From Candidatus Kerfeldbacteria bacterium (GTDB taxonomy: Bacteria; Patescibacteriota; Patescibacteriia; UBA9570), in contig JACQPW010000087.1 of NCBI GenBank assembly GCA_016207285.1, positions 1 to 13,710 on the forward strand: a DNA stretch of 13,710 nucleotides. The letters run 5' to 3'. The notes below the pieces were generated by a model. It did not search any database, was not told the DNA's origin, and saw only the letters and a list, made by a program, of their open reading frames with translations. Positions within the stretch are counted from its first letter, which is position 1, and every line of letters starts with the position of its first letter. A program made the position numbers and the translations under genes. Positions 8,185-13,709 of the stretch are shown here, one piece after another.

Positions 8185-8516
8185 AGAATCTTCAGCAGTT
8201 CAATATCGAAATGCAAAGTAGCATTGGGAGGAATCACGCCACCAGCGCCAGCAGTGCCGTACCCCAAATTGGATGGAATCACCAGGCTGCGCTTGCCGCC
8301 GATCTGCATCCCGGTGACCCCTTCATCCCAACCAGCAATGACTTCACCCATATCTAGATGGAAGGTAAAGGGTGCGCGCTGCACTGAACTATCAAATATC
8401 GTGCCGTCGTCTAAACTGCCGGTATAATGTACTTCTACCGTATCGCCAGACTTGGCTGCTTGGCCACTGCCGACTAAGGTATCTTCAAATTGTAAACCGG
8501 AGGGAGTTGTCTGCAT
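8181..8516 (-). CDS. FKBP-type peptidyl-prolyl cis-trans isomerase
   Basis: 111 residues, a single minimal FKBP domain (human FKBP12 has 108). The ligand-pocket residues are present: Y31 in HYTG, F41 and D42 in IFDSS, F50/F52, GEVIAGWDEG (57-66, with V59, I60 and W63), Y86 in NLGYG, and F103 in the last strand. It catalyses proline cis-trans isomerisation during protein folding. With no signal peptide from the ATG at 8516, it should be cytoplasmic. The frame is open upstream to 8942, but the extension is low-complexity Ser/Pro/Arg-rich translation antisense-like to another gene and has no FKBP character, so I reject it. The ATG at 8516 is supported by a -10 box 8 nt upstream. It shares a TTAA with the convergent isomerase stop. 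Confidence 0.95.
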   Translation of the reverse strand: MQTTPSGLQFEDTLVGSGQAAKSGDTVEVHYTGSLDDGTIFDSSVQRAPFTFHLDMGEVIAGWDEGVTGMQIGGKRSLVIPSNLGYGTAGAGGVIPPNATLHFDIELLKIL

Positions 8517-8524
8517 AGGCGATG

Positions 8525-8530
8525 AGTGTA
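8525..8530 (-). promoter_or_regulatory. -10 box of the FKBP gene
   Basis: TACACT on the minus strand, 8 nt before the ATG at 8516. This again predicts a leader of 0-2 nt. No Shine-Dalgarno sequence or good -35 match is present. Confidence 0.4.
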
Positions 8531-8563
8531 GCAAATAAAATAATGTCATTTGAGAAGGATGTG

Positions 8564-8588
8564 TGGCAGACGGGTGAGGGGTCTGCCA
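8564..8588 (-). terminator. Hairpin downstream of the GC-rich gene, possible terminator
   Basis: A perfect 8-bp inverted repeat (TGGCAGAC / GTCTGCCA) with a 9-nt loop, 13 bp past the stop at 8602. On the minus strand it is followed by CACATCCTTCTC, not a clean T-run, so intrinsic termination would be weak. It may instead protect the 3' end. It marks the left limit of the high-GC segment. Confidence 0.45.
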
Positions 8589-8601
8589 GCCCTGGGAGCC
8601 T

Positions 8602-8982
8602 CTAGTGGAGGCGCCAACCCCCGACGACCGGAGACAGTTCAGTGGTCTCATCACCCCGCGTGATGTGTGCGGACTGCAGGAAGAGGAACTGGTGTTGCGG
8701 CAGCAGGGTGAGCGTATCCGCCGAGCTGCTGGGGAGAACGATGCACTGGCCGAGCGAACTCGGTTGGAACAGTTCAGGCCGTGTTTCTCCGGCAGTCTGG
8801 ACGTCGATGACGATGGGACCGGTCCGGTCGGCGATCTGCACGCAGACGACCATTTCGTCCGCAGCGATGTAGGGGATGGGATTTTCATTCCACTCCCAGT
8901 CACTGCCCTGGCCCTGGCCGTAGGCTGCGTAGGCCGCGACACAGGCGCACATGATCGCGAACGTGAGGATGGACTTCGACAT
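8602..8982 (-). CDS. Small exported protein of unknown function, probably horizontally acquired
   Basis: 126 residues from the ATG at 8982. A signal peptide is clear: MSKS, a hydrophobic core of about 15 residues, then AAYAAYG before a Gln/Gly-rich linker, with cleavage near residues 20-22. The mature part is about 104 residues, beta-rich, with two cysteines (C47, C80) that could form a disulfide. I recognise no family. An upstream in-frame ATG at 9033 would overlap the promoter and delay the signal peptide. The ATG at 8982 has GGAG 5 nt upstream, the only clear Shine-Dalgarno site in the window. GC is about 62% (150 of 240 bases counted over 8641-8880) against about 43-45% in sampled neighbours. 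Two other long frames cross this DNA (8605-9021 plus, and the FKBP extension), but only this one has promoter, Shine-Dalgarno site and signal peptide. Transfer from a higher-GC bacterium is the likeliest explanation. Confidence 0.8.
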   Translation of the reverse strand: MSKSILTFAIMCACVAAYAAYGQGQGSDWEWNENPIPYIAADEMVVCVQIADRTGPIVIDVQTAGETRPELFQPSSLGQCIVLPSSSADTLTLLPQHQFLFLQSAHITRGDETTELSPVVGGWRLH

Positions 8983-8985
8983 GGA

Positions 8986-9001
8986 AACTCCGGGTGGAGT
9001 T
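8986..9001 (-). promoter_or_regulatory. 5' leader hairpin that covers the Shine-Dalgarno site
   Basis: A perfect 6-bp stem, AACTCC / GGAGTT with loop ACCC on the minus strand, ends 3 nt before the ATG at 8982. Its 3' arm contains the GGAG ribosome-binding site. The transcript should start at or just before the 5' arm, so the hairpin could limit ribosome access, or the same repeat could be a repressor operator. Confidence 0.5.
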
Positions 9002-9004
9002 ACA

Positions 9005-9033
9005 TTAATAGTAAAGAATGAATAAAAAGTCAA
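9005..9033 (-). promoter_or_regulatory. Consensus sigma-70 promoter of the GC-rich gene
   Basis: On the minus strand, -35 TTGACT (9028-9033), a 17-bp AT-rich spacer, and -10 TATTAA (9005-9010). Spacing is optimal and the predicted start, around 8998-9001, gives a leader of about 16-19 nt. The other promoters here mostly lack a -35 box. Confidence 0.7.
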
Positions 9034-9084
9034 TGCCGAATTTTTCCGGTGTACACTGCTGCAAAGGCACTGTCTGGGATATCT

Positions 9085-10011
9085 TTATGTTGTGGTTGTA
9101 GTGCGTTTGTGCGCACGGTAAATACCCTTATTCACTACCCAATAGTAAATGGTATCGACTCCATCGATTTTGAGTACAAACGGATCCTGTGGCGCTCCAT
9201 TCATCCCTTTATCGGTGTCGACGCGTTCTGCCGAAGTATCACGATAAACGATCGGTTTTGGCTTCACTGTAAAGTGTTTTCCATCGTCGGAAGTTGCTAA
9301 ATAAATGCCATTACTTTTTAAGGGCTCATCGTATTGAGCCGTGACAAATAATTGGTATTGGCCATTGCGCTTCTGGATATGTGGGCTCCAGGCAAATTTA
9401 GTGTCACCCGGCAGATCACGTTTACCTTTTATTCGGACGCCTTGCTCAATCGTGAAGGTTAAACCGTCATCAGAAATGGCGCTCAAGATATGCCAGGGAG
9501 TATTGCCGTCACCCTGGGTGTAAAAAGTATCATAGTACATGCGGTAGCGACCACTGGGCAGTTGAATCACCGTAGGGTGGGTGGTTCCAGACAATGTATC
9601 ATAACCGCCCGGGTGGCCAGCTTGTAACCGGACGCCAGCTTCTTCGGTGAAGTTCAACCCGTCACTGCTGGTTGCACTGTAGACGGCATTTTTTTCATCT
9701 AGTTGTCTGTTGAAATAGAGTCGGAGCGTACCATCATCTAATTCTACTATAGCTGGCATGCCGGCACCGCTGATGCGCGTGCCCTCTTCCCGTGTCCAGT
9801 TGAGACCATCAGTAGAAATGTCGCTTAAAATAGATCCGTTCTGACTAAAATACATCCGATAGCGACCATCATCCAGCGGCACCACTTCCATGTTCTCATA
9901 CGTATCATCGGTAATCGTCAGACCATCCTTTTTCCAATCCGCATGCACGCTGGCTGCGATCACAGTCAGTGGCAATAGAGCGCTGAGGATGAGACTAATT
10001 TGGTATTTCAT
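9085..10011 (-). CDS. Secreted five-bladed-propeller-like protein (GH43/GH32 or sialidase-like fold)
   Basis: 308 residues. Signal peptide 1-24 (MKYQ, hydrophobic core, cleavage after VHA). The mature protein is built from repeats of two alternating motifs. One, L-[DP]-[DS]-G-x-x-R-x-Y-[FY], is at 46-55, 91-100 and 151-160, with a degenerate copy near 216-223. The other, S-x-DGLxFTxExGxRI, is at about 66-80, 115-129 and 180-194, with a degenerate copy at 241-254. Such repeats are typical of beta-propellers related to glycoside hydrolase families 32/43/130 and of secreted sialidase-like proteins. I cannot place catalytic acids, so glycan binding or hydrolysis is inference. The start is fixed by the signal peptide. 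It is divergent from the zinc-ribbon protein gene across an 85-bp region containing a palindrome. Confidence 0.82.
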   Translation of the reverse strand: MKYQISLILSALLPLTVIAASVHADWKKDGLTITDDTYENMEVVPLDDGRYRMYFSQNGSILSDISTDGLNWTREEGTRISGAGMPAIVELDDGTLRLYFNRQLDEKNAVYSATSSDGLNFTEEAGVRLQAGHPGGYDTLSGTTHPTVIQLPSGRYRMYYDTFYTQGDGNTPWHILSAISDDGLTFTIEQGVRIKGKRDLPGDTKFAWSPHIQKRNGQYQLFVTAQYDEPLKSNGIYLATSDDGKHFTVKPKPIVYRDTSAERVDTDKGMNGAPQDPFVLKIDGVDTIYYWVVNKGIYRAHKRTTTTT

Positions 10012-10031
10012 CTATTGAATAGCTCGCTGTC

Positions 10032-10037
10032 AGTATA
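10032..10037 (-). promoter_or_regulatory. -10 box of the propeller gene
   Basis: TATACT on the minus strand, preceded by GC, 20 nt before the ATG at 10011. Predicted leader is about 13-14 nt, without a clear Shine-Dalgarno site. No good -35 match is seen; the palindrome at 10053-10065 overlaps the position where it would lie. Confidence 0.45.
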
Positions 10038-10051
10038 GCATAATTATAAAC

Positions 10052-10080
10052 TTGAGTATTACTCATCAGCACAGTATACT
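10052..10080 (+). promoter_or_regulatory. Sigma-70 promoter of the zinc-ribbon/lipoprotein genes
   Basis: -35 TTGAGT (10052-10057), 17-bp spacer, -10 TATACT (10075-10080), 16 nt before the ATG at 10097. It is one of only two promoters in the window with both hexamers at good spacing. Confidence 0.6.
10053..10065. promoter_or_regulatory. Palindrome TGAGTA-T-TACTCA, candidate operator
   Basis: A perfect 13-bp inverted repeat with a single central base in the divergent spacer between the propeller and zinc-ribbon genes. It overlaps the -35 hexamer TTGAGT (10052-10057) of the rightward promoter and the -35 position of the leftward one. A second short palindrome, ATAATTAT, lies at 10040-10047. 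Confidence 0.45.
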
Positions 10081-10096
10081 AGACACAGACAATGTT

Positions 10097-10741
10097 ATGA
10101 ACAAAATCCAACCAATCACTGTCTCTGAATGCCCAGCCTGTAGCGGTACAGAAATTCCGACTGGTAAAATGGAGCGTCGGGAGCAGGGGAAGGAGTACTA
10201 CCAATTCACTTGTACGGAATGTCATTCCACCGGTTGGGAATGGAAGCAACAGTGGCAGACGGAATTGTTATCTCAACGGATGGTAGTACCACTCTTTATG
10301 ACCTGTGGATTTGTTGGTGGTTTGGCATTGGTGATGGCCTCAGCTTTTATACCGGGTGTGCTGGGGCATGGTTCCTGGTCAGCACTCGTGGTATTTGGAG
10401 TGGTCGGAGTACTGGTTATTATGCTTGGCTTGCGTCCTAGAGTCGTGCAGTGGTTTCCGGTTACTCGGATTGTACAGGTCGGCTGGGGGAAGCGTTGGAC
10501 GTGGGTCTATAAAACCATTCAACCACAGCAGTGGGCGAGTTTCAGTGTAGAAAAAGTGCTGCCGGTGGGGGTTACCCCAGTGGGTTCAGTGATGCGCACT
10601 ACGGCCTTGCCGCCGTATTGGAAACTGGTCGGTACGACCAAAACTGGTAAGCACATCTGGTTGGCGCAATATCCATCAGCAGAGGCGGCGGCGGTAGCGC
10701 ATAAACAATTTGCCGGATACCTGACTACGATGGTAGACTAA
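10097..10741 (+). CDS. Zinc-ribbon membrane protein of unknown function
   Basis: 214 residues from the ATG at 10097. An N-terminal zinc ribbon, CPAC (C12, C15) and CTEC (C39, C42), is followed by two hydrophobic membrane segments (about 62-84 and 94-112) joined by a short loop, then a basic, tryptophan-rich cytoplasmic-like region ending in an alpha-helical tail (SAEAAAVAHKQFAGYL). A TTG at 10052 is in frame, but that start would lie within the promoter, so I take the ATG. Both termini probably face the cytoplasm (inference from two segments and positive charges after the second). I do not recognise a named family. It is followed after 33 nt by the lipoprotein gene, probably on the same transcript. 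Confidence 0.8.
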   Translation: MNKIQPITVSECPACSGTEIPTGKMERREQGKEYYQFTCTECHSTGWEWKQQWQTELLSQRMVVPLFMTCGFVGGLALVMASAFIPGVLGHGSWSALVVFGVVGVLVIMLGLRPRVVQWFPVTRIVQVGWGKRWTWVYKTIQPQQWASFSVEKVLPVGVTPVGSVMRTTALPPYWKLVGTTKTGKHIWLAQYPSAEAAAVAHKQFAGYLTTMVD

Positions 10742-10774
10742 AGCTATAGCTGATTTAAAAAAATAGATCATTTT

Positions 10775-11599
10775 ATGAAAAAATATATCATTTCCAGCGC
10801 TGTCCTAGCACTCATTCTGACTGGCTGCACAGCTTGGCAATCAATTGAGCCAGCTGACAATAGTAATGACGACAATGCATTAACGTGTGGTGGTATTGCC
10901 GGCATTCTGTGTCCAACTGGCTATGTGTGTGATATGCCAGCATCGGCCGATTATCCGGATGCGACTGGACAATGTATTCCAGAATACGTTGATCGTGGCA
11001 CGGTCGGTACCACTTGCCCGGTGGATGGGCCATTTGAAGCTAGTGTCGATTCTGATTACAAATACTGTGTTTGCCCGGATGAGTACGAGAAAGAGAGTAG
11101 TGTCATCGGTTACGAAAATTGCTATGATGGCGCTGAATGTCCGATTTTGGAAGTGGAATGTGTCAAAACCGTCGATGCCGTCATTGAGGTAGGTCCAAGT
11201 GAAGACGACCTCACCAGTTTAGTTGAGCAAGGTGAGCTCTATAACGAAGATTATGGATACATCATCGAAGTTGGTGCGGATGAGGCAGCCAGTATGACGG
11301 AAGTGGCCATCACCCCATTTGATGGTGTGACTGCTACCTATCTCTATTGCTATGACACCACCGACGTTGGCTATGCCTCATTTGATTGTCCTGGCACAGC
11401 CACCGAGGCGTTTCGTATCAACGTCTACACCACAGCTCAATATGATGAGATCGCCGAATTTAGTTATGGTACAGTCATAACCGAAGCAGTTGGGTATGTG
11501 TATGAATTGACTCACCCTAATGGGTTATTTCCGGATGATGTTCCAGCCGATGATGCCTGGTACGATGCGATCATCGGTAGCTTCCACTTTGCTGGTTAG
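10775..11599 (+). CDS. Cysteine-rich lipoprotein
   Basis: 274 residues. MKKY plus a hydrophobic core leads to the lipobox LTGC with the lipidated cysteine at C18, so the protein should be anchored on the outer face of the membrane. Residues 38-129 hold ten cysteines (38, 46, 52, 67, 81, 98, 100, 116, 122, 129). The first block, CGGIAGILCPTGYVCD, resembles the small disulfide modules often found beside Kazal-like domains in secreted proteins. The C-terminal half (about 135-274) is acidic, beta-rich and has one further cysteine pair. No enzyme motif is seen. The ATG at 10775 is fixed by the signal peptide; upstream there is no Shine-Dalgarno site, only an A/T-rich stretch and a weak TATAGC at 10745-10750, so transcription probably reads through from the zinc-ribbon gene. 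Confidence 0.85.
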   Translation: MKKYIISSAVLALILTGCTAWQSIEPADNSNDDNALTCGGIAGILCPTGYVCDMPASADYPDATGQCIPEYVDRGTVGTTCPVDGPFEASVDSDYKYCVCPDEYEKESSVIGYENCYDGAECPILEVECVKTVDAVIEVGPSEDDLTSLVEQGELYNEDYGYIIEVGADEAASMTEVAITPFDGVTATYLYCYDTTDVGYASFDCPGTATEAFRINVYTTAQYDEIAEFSYGTVITEAVGYVYELTHPNGLFPDDVPADDAWYDAIIGSFHFAG

Positions 11600-11612
11600 C
11601 AACTAGCTTTTT
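11591..11612 (+). terminator. Weak intrinsic terminator after the lipoprotein gene
   Basis: GCTGG (11591-11595) pairs with CTAGC (11603-11607), including one G-T pair, around a 7-nt loop, and is followed by TTTTT. It overlaps the stop codon at 11597-11599. The short stem makes it a modest terminator. Confidence 0.35.
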
Positions 11613-11736
11613 ACCGGCGCTTTTTGGCGGCTTTAGCCAGCAGCATCTTAGCTTTAATAGCTAGCCGTTTTTTTGTCTTATGTGGATGTTTGACTTTGTT
11701 GTGGATACTGCCGAGGGCTCCGAAGCGTTTGGACAT
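11611..11736 (-). CDS. 41-residue strongly basic protein
   Basis: An ATG at 11736 opens 41 codons ending in TAA at 11611-11613. The product has 11 Lys, 4 Arg and 3 His: MSKRFGALGS, then HNKVKHPHKTKKR, then a helical Lys/Ala/Leu tail ending KKRR. Such composition is typical of nucleic-acid or ribosome-associated mini-proteins; I do not recognise a family and assign no function. A TATTAT box 8 nt upstream matches the promoter spacing of other genes here. It lies convergent to the lipoprotein gene (11-nt gap) and divergent from the amidohydrolase, in a 243-bp space otherwise empty of genes. Chance is possible for so short a frame, but the uniform amphipathic, basic make-up argues against it. Confidence 0.6.
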   Translation of the reverse strand: MSKRFGALGSIHNKVKHPHKTKKRLAIKAKMLLAKAAKKRR

Positions 11737-11744
11737 AGATATAA

Positions 11745-11750
11745 ATAATA
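11745..11750 (-). promoter_or_regulatory. Possible -10 box of the 41-residue gene
   Basis: TATTAT on the minus strand, 8 nt before the ATG at 11736. The surroundings are AT-rich, so a chance match is easy. Confidence 0.3.
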
Positions 11751-11781
11751 ATGAGTAATAATCTGTGGCTAGATGATACAC

Positions 11782-11787
11782 TATAAT
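11782..11787 (+). promoter_or_regulatory. Perfect TATAAT box upstream of the amidohydrolase
   Basis: TATAAT on the plus strand, 55 nt before the ATG at 11843, with no matching -35 hexamer. It competes with the TATGAT at 11826-11831 as the promoter and would give a leader of about 49 nt. Confidence 0.3.
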
Positions 11788-11825
11788 GCTCGTTTAGCCT
11801 ACCCGGGTACCCATATTTAAAAACC

Positions 11826-11831
11826 TATGAT
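11826..11831 (+). promoter_or_regulatory. -10 box of the amidohydrolase gene
   Basis: TATGAT, 11 nt before the ATG at 11843. It fits the near-leaderless pattern of the other genes. No Shine-Dalgarno site is present. Confidence 0.4.
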
Positions 11832-11842
11832 AGCCTTATAGT

Positions 11843-12826
11843 ATGATCACGCCATTGTTAGCCTTGAGTATTTTGGCAGGCGCTACTTGTACCTATCCTG
11901 GTACCCAGGGAAAGGTAGCCGACTATTATACCGGACCATTGATCGATACCCATCTCCATATTCCTTCCCCAGAAGACAGTGATAATGGTAACCCAGTACT
12001 GTGGCAAGATCTGTCCCTGAAAGACATCGCCTGTACCTTGAAGCAAGAGGGGACCGAGTCGGCCTTTGCCTTTTTTCCAATCTACGTTGGCTCACCCTTA
12101 GATGAATTTTATTTGGCGGCAGAACGAGCTCAAGCCAAGTATCCCGATTTGTTTGTGCGCTTTATCAATCCACCTGGTAACCAGAGTGGCGTACCGACGG
12201 TGACGGCTAATCGGTTGAAGAAATTATTGAAAGACCACGACGGGTTGTTTCAAGGCTATGGTGAAATTGCGTTGTATGGCCACGATGGTGAAGCGGTGAA
12301 TCCGTATCACCCAAATGCCGAAATTTTTCTGGAGATCTATACCGTGGCAAACAAGCGCCAGATGTTAGTGTATTTCCACCCGGGCGTGGACCAACTGGAT
12401 AGTTTTGCCGAGGTACTAGCACAGTATCCCAACATCAATTTTGTGGTGCACGGTGAGCAGATCGAGCAAGAGGTAGGAGATTTAATGGATGTTTATCCCA
12501 ATATTTACTTCACAGTCAATGATTTGTATGGTGACCAGTATTTATTACACCAAAACGAAACCAGTGCGGGCTTTTTAGAAAAAACCGAAGACTACGAAAC
12601 CTTGTTGCAGCAAGATTTAGCCACCTGGCAAGCGGTCATTGAAGCCCATCCGAATCAATTCTTGTGGGGGACAGATCGTGGTGGAGTAGCGGCTTGGACA
12701 TTGAATAAAAAAGTTGGACGTCGTATAGCGGATTATGGCCGGGCATTTATTGCGCGGCTAGATCCTGCCGTGCAGGAGAACTTTGCCTATAAAAATGCGC
12801 AAGCCTTAATTGATAGTACTGATTGA
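11843..12826 (+). CDS. Amidohydrolase-2-like TIM-barrel metal hydrolase
   Basis: 327 residues. Metal-site motifs of the amidohydrolase superfamily occur in order: DTHLH (H37, H39) at the end of strand 1, YGEIAL (E141), YFHPG (H179), VVHGE (H203) and WGTDRGG (D278). The C-terminal FAYKNAQALI resembles the usual helix with a conserved asparagine. Family knowledge: these barrels use one or two metal ions for hydrolysis or decarboxylation; the substrate cannot be read from sequence. The first 16 residues are hydrophobic and end in a cysteine, but lack N-terminal positive charges and a proper lipobox. They may be a membrane anchor or poor signal peptide, so location is uncertain. An in-frame TAG at 11831-11833 excludes a longer start. 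The gene ends in TGA. Confidence 0.88.
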   Translation: MITPLLALSILAGATCTYPGTQGKVADYYTGPLIDTHLHIPSPEDSDNGNPVLWQDLSLKDIACTLKQEGTESAFAFFPIYVGSPLDEFYLAAERAQAKYPDLFVRFINPPGNQSGVPTVTANRLKKLLKDHDGLFQGYGEIALYGHDGEAVNPYHPNAEIFLEIYTVANKRQMLVYFHPGVDQLDSFAEVLAQYPNINFVVHGEQIEQEVGDLMDVYPNIYFTVNDLYGDQYLLHQNETSAGFLEKTEDYETLLQQDLATWQAVIEAHPNQFLWGTDRGGVAAWTLNKKVGRRIADYGRAFIARLDPAVQENFAYKNAQALIDSTD

Positions 12827-12907
12827 TCAATTGGTTCTATACTAAACACTACAGTACAGCTTCATTATTTAATTGCAGGTACGCTAGTGCAGTAGTTTGC
12901 TTCACTC
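12827..12907. other. Convergent intergenic gap without a clear terminator
   Basis: 81 bp between two converging genes. A TATACT at 12838-12843 on the plus strand looks like a -10 box but has no start codon at the usual distance. A 10-bp palindrome, ATTGATCAAT (12822-12831), overlaps the amidohydrolase stop. No hairpin with a T-run was found. Confidence 0.3.
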
Positions 12908-13709
12908 TTAATCAACGAACTGATATTTTTTATTCACCTTCAACTCGGCCACAGTTTTATTTTTACTGGTACGGAGAATAATGGTGGATTTTTTGATTTT
13001 AGTCTTATTGGTCGCCACTTTATTGGACGTCACTGCAGTGGTATCTGTTATGGTCAATGTCCCGGTACCGGCTTTGACTTTAACGAGGTAGACCGTCGCG
13101 GTTTGCTTGTGTAGGGTCGTAACAATGGCTTCGGTTTTGTTATCGTCACGCACATCATCGAGCAACAGACTGGCCGAAGTTGCCGATTTCTTGCCGAGAG
13201 CTTTACTACTGGCCGTGGTTCCATCATACAAATTAATCAGCTTGATTTTTTTACCTTTGCGATCGATGGCTACGGCATAACCAGTCGATTTATATTGTTC
13301 GACTTTTGTGTTTTTGGCCGTCGTCGTCGTAAACACGGTATAGCTGTACACCGAGTTATCGGCATACGTCACGACAATGGCACCGGCCGGAGCACCGACG
13401 ACACTGGTAATGTTCACCGCCACAGCCGCAGTGTCGGTAGGGAGCAGTGTACCATAGTAGGGATGGGCACCATTTTCAGCGACCGTGTTGACCTCATCAA
13501 CTAACCCATCACCATCATTGTCTACGGCATCTCCGTTAATTTCTACGCCGTTATTGGGGATGGTGTCGTTGGTGTCGGTGGAGACAGCGGCATTAAAGTT
13601 AGAAGCGCTGGACATGCTATAAAATAAACCCGCGGTTCCTGGCACGCCATCTAAATCAGCATCAATATAGGCATAAATGGCAGTCATCTCACCCGTATTG
13701 TCGGTATAG
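12908..13709 (-). CDS. Surface protein with calcium-type loops and FG-GAP-like repeat, C-terminal part (5' end outside window)
   Basis: The minus-strand frame is open from the right edge to the TAA at 12908-12910, giving about 266 residues. The ATG at 13687 is preceded by seven further sense codons (YTDNTGE), so the real start is beyond the window. Aspartate-rich loops DADLDG and DNDGDGLVDE resemble dockerin/thrombospondin-3 calcium-binding loops. A beta-rich middle contains LLLDDVRDDNKTEAIV, followed by strand residues TVYLVKV, similar to FG-GAP/VCBS propeller blades. The last about 60 residues are Lys/Thr-rich and basic. No catalytic motif is seen. Secretion is inferred from these modules; the signal peptide would be off the window. 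It is convergent to the amidohydrolase gene. Confidence 0.8.
   Translation of the reverse strand, partial: YTDNTGEMTAIYAYIDADLDGVPGTAGLFYSMSSASNFNAAVSTDTNDTIPNNGVEINGDAVDNDGDGLVDEVNTVAENGAHPYYGTLLPTDTAAVAVNITSVVGAPAGAIVVTYADNSVYSYTVFTTTTAKNTKVEQYKSTGYAVAIDRKGKKIKLINLYDGTTASSKALGKKSATSASLLLDDVRDDNKTEAIVTTLHKQTATVYLVKVKAGTGTLTITDTTAVTSNKVATNKTKIKKSTIILRTSKNKTVAELKVNKKYQFVD

Noticed and set aside
8517..8942. N-terminal extension of the FKBP frame
   Set aside because: The extension is Ser/Pro/Arg-rich, crosses the terminator-like hairpin and the FKBP promoter, and runs inside another gene. The FKBP domain is complete from the ATG at 8516.
8605..9021. Long plus-strand frame (138 codons) opposite the GC-rich gene
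   Set aside because: High GC makes stops rare on both strands. This frame has no promoter or ribosome site and a charged, low-logic composition, while the minus frame has promoter, Shine-Dalgarno site and signal peptide.
10052..10096. TTG start 15 codons upstream for the zinc-ribbon protein
   Set aside because: It would place the -35 and -10 boxes inside the coding sequence; the ATG at 10097 is at a suitable distance.
12838..12843. Orphan TATACT on the plus strand, possible antisense or small RNA promoter
   Set aside because: No -35 box, no start codon at 6-16 nt, and no hairpin with a T-run downstream. Six-base matches are common by chance.
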